A DNA stretch of 35,663 nucleotides. Source: Synechococcales cyanobacterium M55_K2018_004 (GTDB taxonomy: Bacteria > Cyanobacteriota > Cyanobacteriia > Elainellales > Elainellaceae). The position numbers and the translations under genes were made by a program. The notes below the pieces were generated by a model. The model was not told the DNA's origin. It worked only from the letters and a program-made list of their open reading frames with translations, and did not search any database. The stretch spans positions 1 through 35,663 of the forward strand of contig DVEB01000142.1 of assembly GCA_015295905.1 (NCBI GenBank), in the 5' to 3' direction. This document shows positions 28,193 to 35,663 of the stretch, one piece after another (position 1 is the stretch's first letter; every line of letters begins with the position of its first letter).

Positions 28193-28777
28193 TCACGATC
28201 GGCCCATATTGCGCTTCAGGTCCTCTAACTCCTGGTCAGTTTCCCAGCGACGGAACTGCTGTTCCAGGGGGTCAGCAGAGTTCTGGAACTGATAGCTGGT
28301 AGCCCAGCCACTCGTCTGCCAGGGCTGGGAAGACGACTCAGAGGAGCGAGCAGATCGTTGCGCCTGTGCCTCTGTCACCTTGTTCTGTACCTCCTGGCGT
28401 TTTGCCTGGATCTGCCGTTGCAGGTCTATCGTCTGCTGGATGCGTTGCTTCAGCATCTCCATCTGCCCCCAGAGTTGGTTCCCCTGACGCAGCAGAGCAG
28501 CCTCTCGCTCCTCAGCAGGCTGAGCCAGATCCATGCGTCCGGCGGCTTTTGCTTTCTCGACCCGCTGATGCCAGCGTTGCACTTCCTGCGCTGTCTCTAG
28601 GATTTCGTCCTGGAGGCGTTTTTCCCTCAGTCTTAAATCCGCCAGGAGGCGCAAGGCTTCCTCCTCTTGGTCGCGCAATTTGTCTTCCAGGGCTTGCAAT
28701 TCCAGGTGGGGATTTTCCCGCAAAAACTCATCCAGGCGGTCTTCTAAAAAGCGGCTAAGGTCTTCAAACAAACCCAT
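28193..28777 (-). CDS. TIGR04376-like coiled-coil protein, function unknown
   Basis: This is a 194-residue acidic and basic helical protein with no membrane segment. It opens MGLFEDLSRFLEDRLDEFLR, a pattern I associate with the cyanobacterial TIGR04376 family, and continues in a long coiled coil (about residues 20-135, rich in Glu, Gln, Arg, Leu). A flexible Ser/Gln-rich part then precedes a C-terminal DPLEQQFRRWETDQELEDLKR segment. The ATG 28777 has GGAGG eight bases upstream (28790-28786). It lies just upstream of psbA on the same strand, 195 bp away. A thylakoid or vesicle role is sometimes suggested by such coiled coils, but nothing in the sequence shows it. Confidence 0.75.
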   Translation of the reverse strand: MGLFEDLSRFLEDRLDEFLRENPHLELQALEDKLRDQEEEALRLLADLRLREKRLQDEILETAQEVQRWHQRVEKAKAAGRMDLAQPAEEREAALLRQGNQLWGQMEMLKQRIQQTIDLQRQIQAKRQEVQNKVTEAQAQRSARSSESSSQPWQTSGWATSYQFQNSADPLEQQFRRWETDQELEDLKRNMGRS

Positions 28778-28841
28778 TGGGGATGCCTCCAGAGGCGTGC
28801 GCTTTTATCGTAGCAAGGGAACGTGCCTGGGGCATGGGTCT

Positions 28842-29957
28842 TCAGAATCGTTGCCCCACGCTGATCGATCGGACTTCACCATTGCGACGAATAATTGCTT
28901 CCTGATTTCTCACACTCACCAGCGTCCATCCTGATGCACCGATGGGTTCGCCAATCTGGATGCGGCGGGTTGTGCCATTGAACTCAAACAAAGCAGCAGA
29001 ACGGTTCCCCAGTTCTAGCACACCAATCAGAGTTGTGGTTGGGGCAGGGGCAACGCTTGGCGCAGGGGCAGGAGCGATCGCCGCCCCTGGTGGTGCAATG
29101 GCTCTGGACGGCTCGGTAGCCGCCTGACCAGCCGCCTGACCAGGAATCACAGGCTGCTGCGGCAGAGAGGGCACTGCGGCAGTGGGCAGATTGAAGGGCT
29201 GAGGCGGTTGATAGACCGGAACGTAAATTCGCTCTAGCACAGTCCCCCCAGCGCTGGTGTTGGGGGTTCCCCCAGCAACGGCGACAGGAGGAAGCTGTGC
29301 GGCTGGATTGCTGGCGATCGCCTCAGTTTGGCGACGGATTTCCACTTTGCGGTCAATCACTCCCAGTGAGCGCTCCACGTAGTCCAAAAAATCTCGGTCA
29401 GCTTGGGAGACCGTAGGGGTGGTGACAGCGGGAGCCGTTGCCACGGCAGTGCTTACCTGTTGCAAGCGAGCCTGTAGGGCAAGCCAGACCGCCCCGGTAC
29501 CCACCAGCGCGAGGGTGGCGATCGCCAGCAGCAGTCGGTCAAATGCTTTGCTGGAAGCGGAGGATTCAGGTGCGTTTAGGGGGTGGGCGAGCGCGTCTAG
29601 GGCCTCATCCTGCTGGGGAAGGGCCAGCGCACTAACGTTGGCCTCTGACGTTTCCGCCGCCGCAACGGGGGCTTGGCGGTTCACCAGTGGCCCTGGCTGT
29701 GACAGATCTAGATGTTGCAAGGGAGAGACGGGGGGTGTTTCTTCCTCCTCGACCCAAGTCTGGGGCAGCGTACTGCCCTCTAGCAGACTCCGCTCCATAT
29801 CGCCAAACAAGTCATCCATTACCCGGTCGGCTTGCTGCTCAACCGAGGCCAGCCCTGTCGTAGCGGTGGCGATCGCATCAGGACTAGTCTCCATCGGAAG
29901 ACTTACCTCTAACGCTGGATCCAGGACAGCAGGACTTGAGTTGGGATAGTGTGCCAT
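28842..29957 (-). CDS. Membrane-anchored protein with PilP-like C-terminal domain
   Basis: This is a 371-residue protein. Residues 1-137 are disordered-looking, acidic and rich in Pro, Ala and Ser, with no signal peptide. One membrane helix is likely at 141-162 (LLLAIATLALVGTGAVWLAL). Residues 165-310 are Pro/Ala-rich with a predicted helix (VSQADRDFLDYVERSLGV). The last 60 residues form a compact beta-rich unit: TLIGVLELGNRSAALFEFNG, then RIQIGEPIGASGWTLVSV and VRSISVGQRF. That resembles the beta domain of type II secretion/type IV pilus proteins PilP and GspC. The resemblance is by pattern only. It might act in pili or envelope assembly, but no pil genes are nearby. Confidence 0.6.
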   Translation of the reverse strand: MAHYPNSSPAVLDPALEVSLPMETSPDAIATATTGLASVEQQADRVMDDLFGDMERSLLEGSTLPQTWVEEEETPPVSPLQHLDLSQPGPLVNRQAPVAAAETSEANVSALALPQQDEALDALAHPLNAPESSASSKAFDRLLLAIATLALVGTGAVWLALQARLQQVSTAVATAPAVTTPTVSQADRDFLDYVERSLGVIDRKVEIRRQTEAIASNPAAQLPPVAVAGGTPNTSAGGTVLERIYVPVYQPPQPFNLPTAAVPSLPQQPVIPGQAAGQAATEPSRAIAPPGAAIAPAPAPSVAPAPTTTLIGVLELGNRSAALFEFNGTTRRIQIGEPIGASGWTLVSVRNQEAIIRRNGEVRSISVGQRF

Positions 29958-30250
29958 AACCAGTTGAATGAAAAGGATGGATTGAGATCAGACAGCTGAC
30001 GCAGAATCAGCGAAACCGATCGATTGTCAAGTGAAACGTTGGAGCAATCAGAGCAAAAAATCATCCCTGAACTTGCTGTAGAACACCCTTAACCCCATAC
30101 AGGATTTCCCTGGGATGAATAAAATTTAGCAAGCAATTCACAAAAATACTGCATTGTTAATCAAAGTGAATCGCTCACCCCAGTCATCATGCACTGGAAT
30201 AGCGCAATGTTGGTGACTTTGATGCGACATATTTAATGCGACGTCACGAC
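29958..30250. other. Spacer between the PilP-like and DUF815 genes
   Basis: No gene is supported. It contains an imperfect 14-base-period duplication, TTTGATGCGACATA then TTTAATGCGACGTC (30218-30245). The promoter of the PilP-like gene should be here, read leftward from about 30050, but is not distinct. Confidence 0.4.
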
Positions 30251-31573
30251 TCAGTAGGAGATCCCACATTCCTTGAGTGCTTGTTCAGCCTGGACAAAAT
30301 CCACAAATTGTCGGGCCGTCCGTCCCGATCGCCCATTGTGCCGGGTGGCCCACTGCAAGGCTCGAAACTCAAGTTCATGGGGCGCAAGGGTGAGGTTTGC
30401 GCGTTGGGCGAGGTGTCGCACGATCGCCAGGTAGGTATCCTGGTCTGGGGGTTCAAACGTGAGGGTGAGGCCAAAGCGATCGCTAAACGACAGCTTCTCC
30501 TGCACAGTGTCCCAGCTAGAAATCTCATCTGCATCGTTGGGACGGGGGCGATCGCCAAAAAACTCACGCACCAGATGACGACGGTTGGAAGTTGCGTAAA
30601 TGACAACATTACGCGGACGGGCAGAGAGGCTGCCTTCTAAAACTACCTTGAGGGACTTGAAGGCATCGTCATCTTCCTCAAAAGACAGGTCATCCACGAA
30701 AATGATGAATTTCTGAGGGAGTCCTCGCAGGCGCTCAATCACCTCTGGTAACTGTCCTAGGTCAGCCTTGGGGACTTCGATTAGCCGCAGTCCTTGGTCT
30801 CCCATTTCGTTTAGCAGGCTTTTGACCAGGGACGATTTGCCAGTGCCGCGACTGCCATAGAGCAACACATTGAGGCTGGGGAGTCCGGCCAGTAGAGCGT
30901 GTGTGTTTTGCCGCAGAATGTCCCGTTGCCCTTCGTAGCCAACCAATTCCTGGAGTTGGATGGGGTCAGGGTGGGCGATCGCCCTTAACTCTCCCTTCAC
31001 CCAGCGAAAGGCACGGTAGGTGGCAAAGTCTCCCGTTCCGGCCTGACGATAGTGAGCGGCTAAGGCTTCTAGGACGGTGGCCCAGTCCTCAGCATTGGCT
31101 AACTTATCCCAAATAGGCGGGTGGGGCGAGTCTTGACCGTTGGTAGCCTTGTCTTGCCAGATGACGGGCGAATTTTCGAGGTGGGCGATCGCCTCTACCC
31201 ATGCCCCAATCTGCTGGGCCTGACAGTGATAGAGTTGCTGCAACGCTCGCAGGTCATGCCATGCCGCTGCTACTAAGCCAGGCGCCAGTTCTGACAACAC
31301 CATTCGCTGGGCTTGCTGGCTGAAGGGGTTCTCTGCCGTTAGGATCTGCTTCAGCAGAAATGCCTGCCAACTGCAGGACTCCGCTGCCAGCTTGCTAAAC
31401 CACTGACCGTAGGCCCAGAGTGTCGCCATGCCATTGGCGACGGGAGCCTCCAGTAGCTCCAATAGGTAAAGAAAGGCTCGTCCAGTTGGGTTTTCTAGCA
31501 CCCCCTGGTAGACCAGCAGAGAAGCTGCCTGCTGCCGAAGCTGCTGAACTTGGGCTTGGATCTGCGGTTGCAT
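30251..31573 (-). CDS. DUF815 family AAA ATPase
   Basis: From ATG 31573 the protein is 440 residues. An N-terminal helical region (about 1-190) is followed by a P-loop ATPase of the DUF815 type. The Walker A loop LLYGSRGTGKSSLVK has Lys246, Walker B reads KFIIFVDDLSFEEDD, and the sensor segment reads NVVIYATSNRRHLVREFF. The tail RHNGRSGRTARQFVDFV is the usual small AAA C-terminal region. The biological role of DUF815 proteins is not known. The longer frame (to 31747) crosses a ninefold-period repeat at 31589-31615 and is unlikely to be translated. The next gene upstream is the Cys4 mini-protein. Confidence 0.88.
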   Translation of the reverse strand: MQPQIQAQVQQLRQQAASLLVYQGVLENPTGRAFLYLLELLEAPVANGMATLWAYGQWFSKLAAESCSWQAFLLKQILTAENPFSQQAQRMVLSELAPGLVAAAWHDLRALQQLYHCQAQQIGAWVEAIAHLENSPVIWQDKATNGQDSPHPPIWDKLANAEDWATVLEALAAHYRQAGTGDFATYRAFRWVKGELRAIAHPDPIQLQELVGYEGQRDILRQNTHALLAGLPSLNVLLYGSRGTGKSSLVKSLLNEMGDQGLRLIEVPKADLGQLPEVIERLRGLPQKFIIFVDDLSFEEDDDAFKSLKVVLEGSLSARPRNVVIYATSNRRHLVREFFGDRPRPNDADEISSWDTVQEKLSFSDRFGLTLTFEPPDQDTYLAIVRHLAQRANLTLAPHELEFRALQWATRHNGRSGRTARQFVDFVQAEQALKECGISY

Positions 31574-31588
31574 GGGAGTTGAGCGAAT

Positions 31589-31615
31589 GGTCAGGAAGGT
31601 CAGGGAGGTCAAAGC
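31589..31615. repeat. 9-base-period triplicate upstream of the DUF815 gene
   Basis: GGTCAGGAA, GGTCAGGGA and GGTCAAAGC follow each other directly, 16 bases before the chosen DUF815 start. On the minus strand they form an untranslated leader of pyrimidine-rich units. Confidence 0.6.
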
Positions 31616-31836
31616 AGAGGGAGTAGCAAAATGAGCGATGAAGTTGGGGATCATCTTACTCCCTAACGAGATGGCTTGAAACAGACAGTCTGTTTTGGGG
31701 GCAGGGGAGACGAGGACAGCCCTCACAACCGCCATGCTGCGTATCAAACAGCATTCGTATCAGACAACTTTACTCGATCGCGCTGCTGATACCGCATCAC
31801 CGGCAGAACAAACCGGGCGATCGCCGCAATTTCCCT

Positions 31837-32157
31837 TCACCCCACCTCGCGACGGTGCATCTCAAACTCATCCTCCAGGCTAGGAAGTTCCATCGTTTCG
31901 TGAGCTAGGGCCTTCAGTTCATCGAGTTTTTCCTGGATGCTCTCGATCCGTTCCTCCAGCCGCGCCTTAATCACTTCCGCACCTGAGGCCACACAGTCCA
32001 TACAGGCTTCCCCACGCATCTTACCCTGGCGATCGTAAATCACTGCCAGCAACAGTTGATTAGTTCCACTGCGAATTGGATACGTTCGATGCCCACAAAT
32101 GCTACAGAAGACGGGGGCGTTACCAAAGTAAATACTTTGCTCCCAAACAATTCTCAC
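31837..32157 (-). CDS. Small Cys4 zinc-ribbon-like protein with C-terminal coiled coil
   Basis: This is a 106-residue protein of no named family that I recognise. Cys18-x2-Cys21 (FCSICGH) and Cys52-x2-Cys55 (ACMDC) could bind one zinc ion, with 30 residues between the pairs. A strand pattern in this part (LLLAVIYDRQG) fits a small zinc ribbon. Residues 60-105 form a strongly charged coiled coil (RLEERIESIQEKLDELKALA). The start is GTG at 32157, with GAG upstream only weakly like a ribosome binding site. Elements I and II separate it from htpX upstream, and the DUF815 gene follows downstream. Such proteins often act in protein-protein or RNA contacts, but the function is open. Confidence 0.65.
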   Translation of the reverse strand: MRIVWEQSIYFGNAPVFCSICGHRTYPIRSGTNQLLLAVIYDRQGKMRGEACMDCVASGAEVIKARLEERIESIQEKLDELKALAHETMELPSLEDEFEMHRREVG

Positions 32158-32339
32158 GACGATGCCTCACTCGTTTTTGTGGGTTTAGAACTCAAAGGAG
32201 ATAACACACCCATCCCGGATGAGTGCTGCTGCAATGCCTCCAGCCTAGCTTCCCTGAACAAGATGCTGTGTTCTTTTCAACACAGTCAAGCAAAGGTGGC
32301 CAGCAATTATCCATAGGATCCAGCCGCTCATCGCAACAT
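32158..32339. other. Spacer left of element I copy c
   Basis: No gene or clear signal is seen here. It precedes the Cys4 gene on the minus strand and so should contain its promoter. Confidence 0.4.
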
Positions 32340-32443
32340 TATGGCGCTACGCGCTCACGCTGTAAGCAGCGTTTTGTGAGAACCCCCGCTGCATGGGGGT
32401 TCTCACAAAACGCTTGGTCCTAACCTATGCGGGCAGCGCTAAA
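32340..32443 (+). repeat. Element I (copy c), full length with perfect 19-bp stem
   Basis: This is a 104-bp copy from TATGGCGCTACGCGC to GCGGGCAGCGCTAAA. The central stem is perfect: 32369-32387 with 32395-32413 around a 7-nt loop. It contains the signature GTCCTAACCTATGCG. It lies only three bases before element II copy c. Confidence 0.87.
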
Positions 32444-32446
32444 AAA

Positions 32447-32567
32447 ACGTGAATTCGGCCTATGCTAAAACCTTTGCTGTTCTCGGCGCGATCGCTTGTA
32501 ACCTCAAAAGGTTTGGGGCACCGCGCTGGGCGCGGTGCCCCAAAATTTTTCTAACTCGAACTGACGT
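32447..32567 (+). repeat. Element II (copy c), 121 bp
   Basis: Its ends are ACGTGAATTCG (32447-32457) and CGAACTGACGT (32557-32567), inverted repeats. Hairpin A is reduced to its left arm (CTTTGCTGTTC at about 32472). Hairpin B keeps 14 perfect pairs (32512-32525 with 32531-32544, loop CTGGG) and is followed by a T-run. It ends five bases before the htpX stop and may end htpX transcription. Confidence 0.85.
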
Positions 32568-32571
32568 AGAA

Positions 32572-33453
32572 TTAAAAACCCATTGAGTTGGTCAATCTGC
32601 CCTGTGCCTGCATCTCCTTTTCAACCTTCAGTAAGTTCTCGATGCGAGACTGGGTGTCGGGATGAGTTCTGAACAGGTTGACGAGGAATTGACCGGAGCG
32701 GCTTTCGACAATCAGTAAGGGGGCAAACGCAGGGTTAGCCTCCAAGGGAATTTGCTGAGCACCTGCTTCCAACCGCTGCAGGGCACGAGCTAAAGCACGG
32801 GGATTGCCCGTTAGCTCAGCGGAGCCATTGTCGGCGGCAAATTCGCGAGTGCGAGAAATGCCCATCTGAATGATGGTCGCCGCCAAGGGAGCCACAAAAA
32901 TTCCGACCAGCAGGCCGAGGGGATTGCCACCTTCACGATCATCGCGAGATCCCCCCCAAAAGAGACTATATTGCAACACCTGCGCCAGCCAAGAGATGGC
33001 ACCAGCAATCGTAGCCGCAACCGCTTGGGTGAACGTGTCACGATTTTTGACGTGGCTGAGTTCGTGGGCAATGACCGCTTCTAGCTCATCTTCCGGAAGG
33101 AGCTGAATAATGCCCTGGGTGACTGCGATCGCCGCATGTTCAGGATCACGCCCGGTTGCGAAGGCGTTGGGGCTAGGGCTGGGAACGATGTACAGACGGG
33201 GCATGGGGAGTTGGGCGCGATCGCTCAACTTCTTCACCATGTTGTATAACCCTGGTGCTTCCGCGGGAGTGATGGGCTGAGCACCGTAGGCCGCCAGAGC
33301 AATCTTGTCAGACTGATACCAGGAGAACAGATTGGTTGCTGCTGCAAACAACAGTCCCATCAAGGCTCCACCAGAACCACCGAGATAGTAGCCAACCGCT
33401 ACCAGCAGTCCACTCAAAAGACCCAGCAGAGCAACTGTCTTAAATTGATTCAT
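32572..33453 (-). CDS. htpX: Membrane zinc metalloprotease HtpX (M48B)
   Basis: HtpX is an inner-membrane zinc endopeptidase of peptidase family M48 that degrades damaged membrane proteins. From ATG 33453 it is 293 residues. The first two helices are MNQFKTVALLGLLSGLLVAV and GALMGLLFAAATNLFSW. The active site HELSH is at 130-134 in VIAHELSHVKNRD. The third ligand is the Glu in SRTREFAADNGSAEL. Two more membrane segments follow the active site. A longer frame to 33483 adds ten unconserved residues. Element II copy c starts right after the stop. Confidence 0.95.
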   Translation of the reverse strand: MNQFKTVALLGLLSGLLVAVGYYLGGSGGALMGLLFAAATNLFSWYQSDKIALAAYGAQPITPAEAPGLYNMVKKLSDRAQLPMPRLYIVPSPSPNAFATGRDPEHAAIAVTQGIIQLLPEDELEAVIAHELSHVKNRDTFTQAVAATIAGAISWLAQVLQYSLFWGGSRDDREGGNPLGLLVGIFVAPLAATIIQMGISRTREFAADNGSAELTGNPRALARALQRLEAGAQQIPLEANPAFAPLLIVESRSGQFLVNLFRTHPDTQSRIENLLKVEKEMQAQGRLTNSMGF

Positions 33454-33616
33454 ACGACTGATCCTGCCTCTGTGAGTAACCACTCAAGGCGCTGCAACCA
33501 CTCGCTGACTACAGCCTCAAGTGATTGATTTCTTTTCAAATTGTAACGAGAATCTCTGATGCTTCAGCTTCCATCTCTTCCCAGGAAACCGCCTGTCACA
33601 GGTACGGTTTCTTGCC

Positions 33617-34570
33617 CTACGTTTCGTATGCTTCGTAGGCGGCCACAATTCGCTGCACCAGTGGATGACGAACCACATCTGCCTTTGTAAGTTGACAGAA
33701 AGCAATTCCCTCCACACTGCGCAGAATTTTTTCAGCCACGATGAGTCCTGAAGACTGGTAGCTGGGCAGGTCAGTTTGGGTCGTATCTCCCGTCACCACC
33801 ATTTTGGAGCGGAAGCCCAACCGCGTCAGCACCATCTTCATCTGGGCAGGGGTTGTGTTTTGGGCTTCATCCAGGATCACGAAGGCATTGTTTAAGGTGC
33901 GCCCGCGCATGTAGGCGAGCGGTGCCACCTCGATAATGCCGCGCTCCATCAGGCCAGGAATTTTTTCGGGGTCAATCAGCTCGTAGAGGGCATCGTAGAG
34001 GGGACGCAAGTAGGGGTCAATCTTCTGTTGCAAGTCTCCTGGCAGAAACCCCAGCTTTTCGCCTGCTTCCACCGCAGGACGGGTGAGAATCAGGCGCTCA
34101 TATTCGTTGGCAAGCAAGGCCTGAACTGCCAAAACAGCCGCAAGAAAGGTCTTTCCCGTGCCAGCTGGGCCCAGGCAGAAGGTCAGGTCGTGGCTGCGGA
34201 TGGCCTGGATATATTGTCGCTGGCGAAAGGTTTTCGCGCGAATCTCGTCACCACGACGGGTGCGGGCCAAAACATCGCGTTGCAGGGTTTGCAGTTCATC
34301 CTGGCGATCGCTGTCCAGCGCATGGCGAGCCGTCAGGATATCCACGCCAGTGACGGCTTTGCCCTGACTCCAATACGGTTCCAGCGATCGCACCAGTTTC
34401 TCCACTTGGGCGACCTGGGTTTCAGTTCCCGAAACGAGAATTTGCTGGCCTCGCAGGACGATCGTTGCGCCCGTTAGTTTGGCCAGTTGTTTCAAATTTT
34501 CCTCACGATCGCCCGCTAGTGCGATCGCGCTTTCCACCGTGGGAAGGTCAATCGTGAAAGGGTTGCTCAT
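33617..34570 (-). CDS. phoH: PhoH-like ATPase
   Basis: A cytoplasmic P-loop ATPase of the PhoH family (PhoH/YbeZ), linked to RNA metabolism and found next to YbeY or KH-domain genes. The 317-residue product has Walker A GPAGTGKT with Lys140, a Walker B AFVILDEAQN, and ILTRPAVEAGEKLGFLPGDL between them. An N-terminal KH-like region (about 1-85) precedes the ATPase. The start ATG 34570 gives MSNPFTIDLPTVESAIALAG, as in related proteins; a TTG at 34642 in the same frame is less likely. It is the last gene of rpsP-khpA-phoH. Confidence 0.93.
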   Translation of the reverse strand: MSNPFTIDLPTVESAIALAGDREENLKQLAKLTGATIVLRGQQILVSGTETQVAQVEKLVRSLEPYWSQGKAVTGVDILTARHALDSDRQDELQTLQRDVLARTRRGDEIRAKTFRQRQYIQAIRSHDLTFCLGPAGTGKTFLAAVLAVQALLANEYERLILTRPAVEAGEKLGFLPGDLQQKIDPYLRPLYDALYELIDPEKIPGLMERGIIEVAPLAYMRGRTLNNAFVILDEAQNTTPAQMKMVLTRLGFRSKMVVTGDTTQTDLPSYQSSGLIVAEKILRSVEGIAFCQLTKADVVRHPLVQRIVAAYEAYET

Positions 34571-34687
34571 AAACAGAAGCGCCGCCATGCTCAGGCAGGC
34601 ATCCCCCAACTGAGCCACTGACGGCAAAAGTGTATTAGTCAAGACAACACGAAACGCTTGAACTGAGTCTGGTTGCCAGTCACCTCA

Positions 34688-35086
34688 TCAAGTACGAGGG
34701 CGAGAAGGGCGCGGTGGAGATTTTCTAGTACCACTGGCTCGCCGCTCTGGTGGACTCTCCACAGCACCGCCATTCCGTTCCGCCGCAGGACTACTGCCAA
34801 AAACTTCCAGGTGGAGCGTGTAACCAGCAATTTGGGCGATCGCCTGCATGACTGTCCGAATTGCCTGAATGTTGCGCCCCCCTCGACCAAAGACACGCCC
34901 CTTATCTTCGCCATCAAAGGCGACCCGCAGCAGAACACGCATCCGACTCTGAACAACTTCGCAATCAACCTTCAAGCGGTCGGGCGATTCTAGAAACGGC
35001 CCCACCAAAAATTTGACTAGCTCCACGTAGTTAGGAGCTATCTGGGATTCAGCAGTCGCAGAGGTGGCGGAAGTCAGTTCAGACAT
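34688..35086 (-). CDS. khpA: KhpA-type KH-domain RNA-binding protein
   Basis: A small single KH-domain protein. It opens with a low-complexity Ser/Thr/Ala stretch, then YVELVKFLVGPFLESPDRLK, and has the RNA-contact loop GRGG (67-70) in KGRVFGRGGRNIQAIRTVM. A 35-residue tail rich in Pro, Arg and Ser is added, unusual for the short KhpA proteins. Bacterial KhpA binds RNA, often as a dimer with KhpB, and influences small-RNA and cell-length control. ATG 35086 and a GTG at 35089 are both possible. The gene sits 24 bp after rpsP, the order rpsP-khpA-phoH being common in cyanobacteria. Confidence 0.92.
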   Translation of the reverse strand: MSELTSATSATAESQIAPNYVELVKFLVGPFLESPDRLKVDCEVVQSRMRVLLRVAFDGEDKGRVFGRGGRNIQAIRTVMQAIAQIAGYTLHLEVFGSSPAAERNGGAVESPPERRASGTRKSPPRPSRPRT

Positions 35087-35113
35087 CACAGCAAATTACA
35101 TCACGGCAAATTA
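35084..35113. repeat. 15-bp tandem duplication joining rpsP stop and khpA start
   Basis: Read on the plus strand, CATCACAGCAAATTA (35084-35098) and CATCACGGCAAATTA (35099-35113) differ at one base. On the minus strand each copy runs from TAA to ATG. One copy holds the rpsP TAA, the other the khpA ATG at 35086. The junction makes an extra ATG followed at once by TAA (ATG 35101-35099, TAA 35098-35096). Confidence 0.9.
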
Positions 35114-35365
35114 GGAATTGGCTTTCATTTGCTCAAACACATTGGCCTTTTGCAGGATGTGACGTACCGTATCAGTTGGTTGAGCACCTTCCCGCAAACG
35201 CTTGATGATAGCAGGAACATTCAGTTTCACTTCGTCGCTCCGGGGGTTATAGAAGCCCAACTCCTCCAGCGGACGACCATCCCGACGGCTGGTGCTCTGT
35301 GCTGCCACAATCCGATAGCTTGCCTCAAATTTTTTGCCGTACCGCTTAAGACGCAGTTTAATCAT
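35111..35365 (-). CDS. rpsP: 30S ribosomal protein S16
   Basis: S16 is a small primary rRNA-binding protein of the 30S subunit. From ATG 35365 the product is 84 residues starting [20 protein letters not shown]. The family core [23 protein letters not shown] is intact, and the chain ends with [20 protein letters not shown]. An upstream frame extension to 35398 is not family-like. It is first in the rpsP-khpA-phoH cluster. In many cyanobacteria ffh precedes rpsP; here a repeat-filled spacer lies upstream and ffh, if present, is outside the window. Confidence 0.96.
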   Translation of the reverse strand: MIKLRLKRYGKKFEASYRIVAAQSTSRRDGRPLEELGFYNPRSDEVKLNVPAIIKRLREGAQPTDTVRHILQKANVFEQMKANS

Positions 35366-35530
35366 GCTTGAAACGCTCGCTCCTAAGGAAAAACTCAAAG
35401 ATTTTTGGGTTAGTGACAGAGCAAATTACCCAATTCACTAACAAGTCACGATTTTCCATTCTATCGCTGGATTTACTATTCTACCACTCAATTTCCAATC
35501 CTAATTATATTTTTTCTCCTATGGCGCTAC
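35366..35530. other. Upstream spacer of rpsP
   Basis: AT-rich spacer with several pyrimidine-rich blocks (TTTCC, ATTCTA); it should contain the rpsP promoter, read leftward, but no hexamers stand out. ATGGCGCTACT at 35521-35531 is a partial extra copy of the left end of element I. Confidence 0.4.
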
Positions 35531-35592
35531 TATGGCGCTACGCGCCCATGATAAAAACGCGTTTTGTCCTAACCTATGCGCGTAGCACTACA
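35531..35592 (+). repeat. Element I (copy d), internally deleted, 62 bp
   Basis: Both ends match (TATGGCGCTACGCGC and GCGCGTAGCACTACA), but about 42 bp covering most of the central stem are missing, so the left arm GCGTTTTGT joins straight to CCTAACCTATGCG. The short form may be an ancestor or a deletion derivative. Confidence 0.8.
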
Positions 35593-35634
35593 CATAGTAG
35601 TTTTTATGTAGTTTTTATAGTTATGAGCTAGTTA

Positions 35635-35663
35635 ACGTCAGTTCGGGTTAAGCGGGTTTTGGG
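35635..35663 (-). repeat. Element II (copy d), cut by window edge
   Basis: It starts with the terminus ACGTCAGTTCG (35635-35645), followed by GGTTAAGCGGGTTTTGGG as in the beginning of copy b. The rest is beyond the window. Confidence 0.75.

Noticed and set aside
34639-34968. Second minus-strand frame over khpA, as if khpA were frameshifted
   Set aside because: The khpA frame 34688-35086 is complete with the GRGG loop and a normal stop. The other frame shows no KH features.

Overview
The window is cyanobacterial chromosome. It carries psbA (photosystem II D1), the MEP-pathway gene dxr, urease subunits, clpB, UPF0182 and several gene families found mainly in cyanobacteria (DUF2325, DUF3285, TIGR04376-like and a trifunctional kinase/ATPase/histidine kinase). 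The octamer GCGATCGC (HIP1) occurs dozens of times in genes and spacers, which is typical of many cyanobacteria. Moderately high G+C and long spacers with palindromic repeats would fit a filamentous Leptolyngbya-like lineage, but that placement is inference.

Layout. 1-510: repeat-rich spacer (element I remnant, strong hairpin, inverted element III). 511-5935: family 3 solute-binding protein (+), DUF2325 protein (-), aldo/keto reductase (+), dxr (+), small membrane protein (+). 5932-7287: dihydroorotase-like amidohydrolase (-). 7508-9315: signal peptidase I (+), a MITE-like palindrome, then ureA and ureB (+) with no ureC after them. 9462-15338: a 1958-residue Ser/Thr kinase-AAA ATPase-GAF-PAS-histidine kinase (+). 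15447-22587: clpB, UPF0182, trpG/pabA and dgkA (all -). 22588-23078: repeat-bearing spacer. 23079-23920: ybeY and a DUF3285 protein (-), divergent from a PlsC-type acyltransferase (+, ends 25339). 25340-25702: elements I and II side by side. 25703-33453: msrP, psbA, TIGR04376-like protein, PilP-like anchored protein, DUF815 ATPase, Cys4 mini-protein, a second I+II pair, and htpX (all -). 33617-35365: the conserved rpsP-khpA-phoH order (-). 35366-35663: a third I+II pair cut by the window edge.

The genes are mainly housekeeping: isoprenoid and pyrimidine synthesis, protein export and proteostasis (lepB, clpB, htpX, msrP), translation and RNA maturation (rpsP, khpA, phoH, ybeY), lipid metabolism (plsC, dgkA), urea use and photosynthesis. 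No phage, CRISPR array, transposase or tRNA was recognised.

The most unusual content is between the genes. Three dispersed palindromic families are visible: element I (about 104 bp), element II (about 121 bp, with ACGTSARTTCG ends) and element III (about 110 bp). I and II lie next to each other at three of the four loci where I occurs. A separate 93-bp palindrome near ureA has an apparent 8-bp target duplication. Many spacers also carry short tandem duplications, with a unit of exactly 13 bp unusually often. One 15-bp duplication between rpsP and khpA creates an ATG-TAA start-stop pair.
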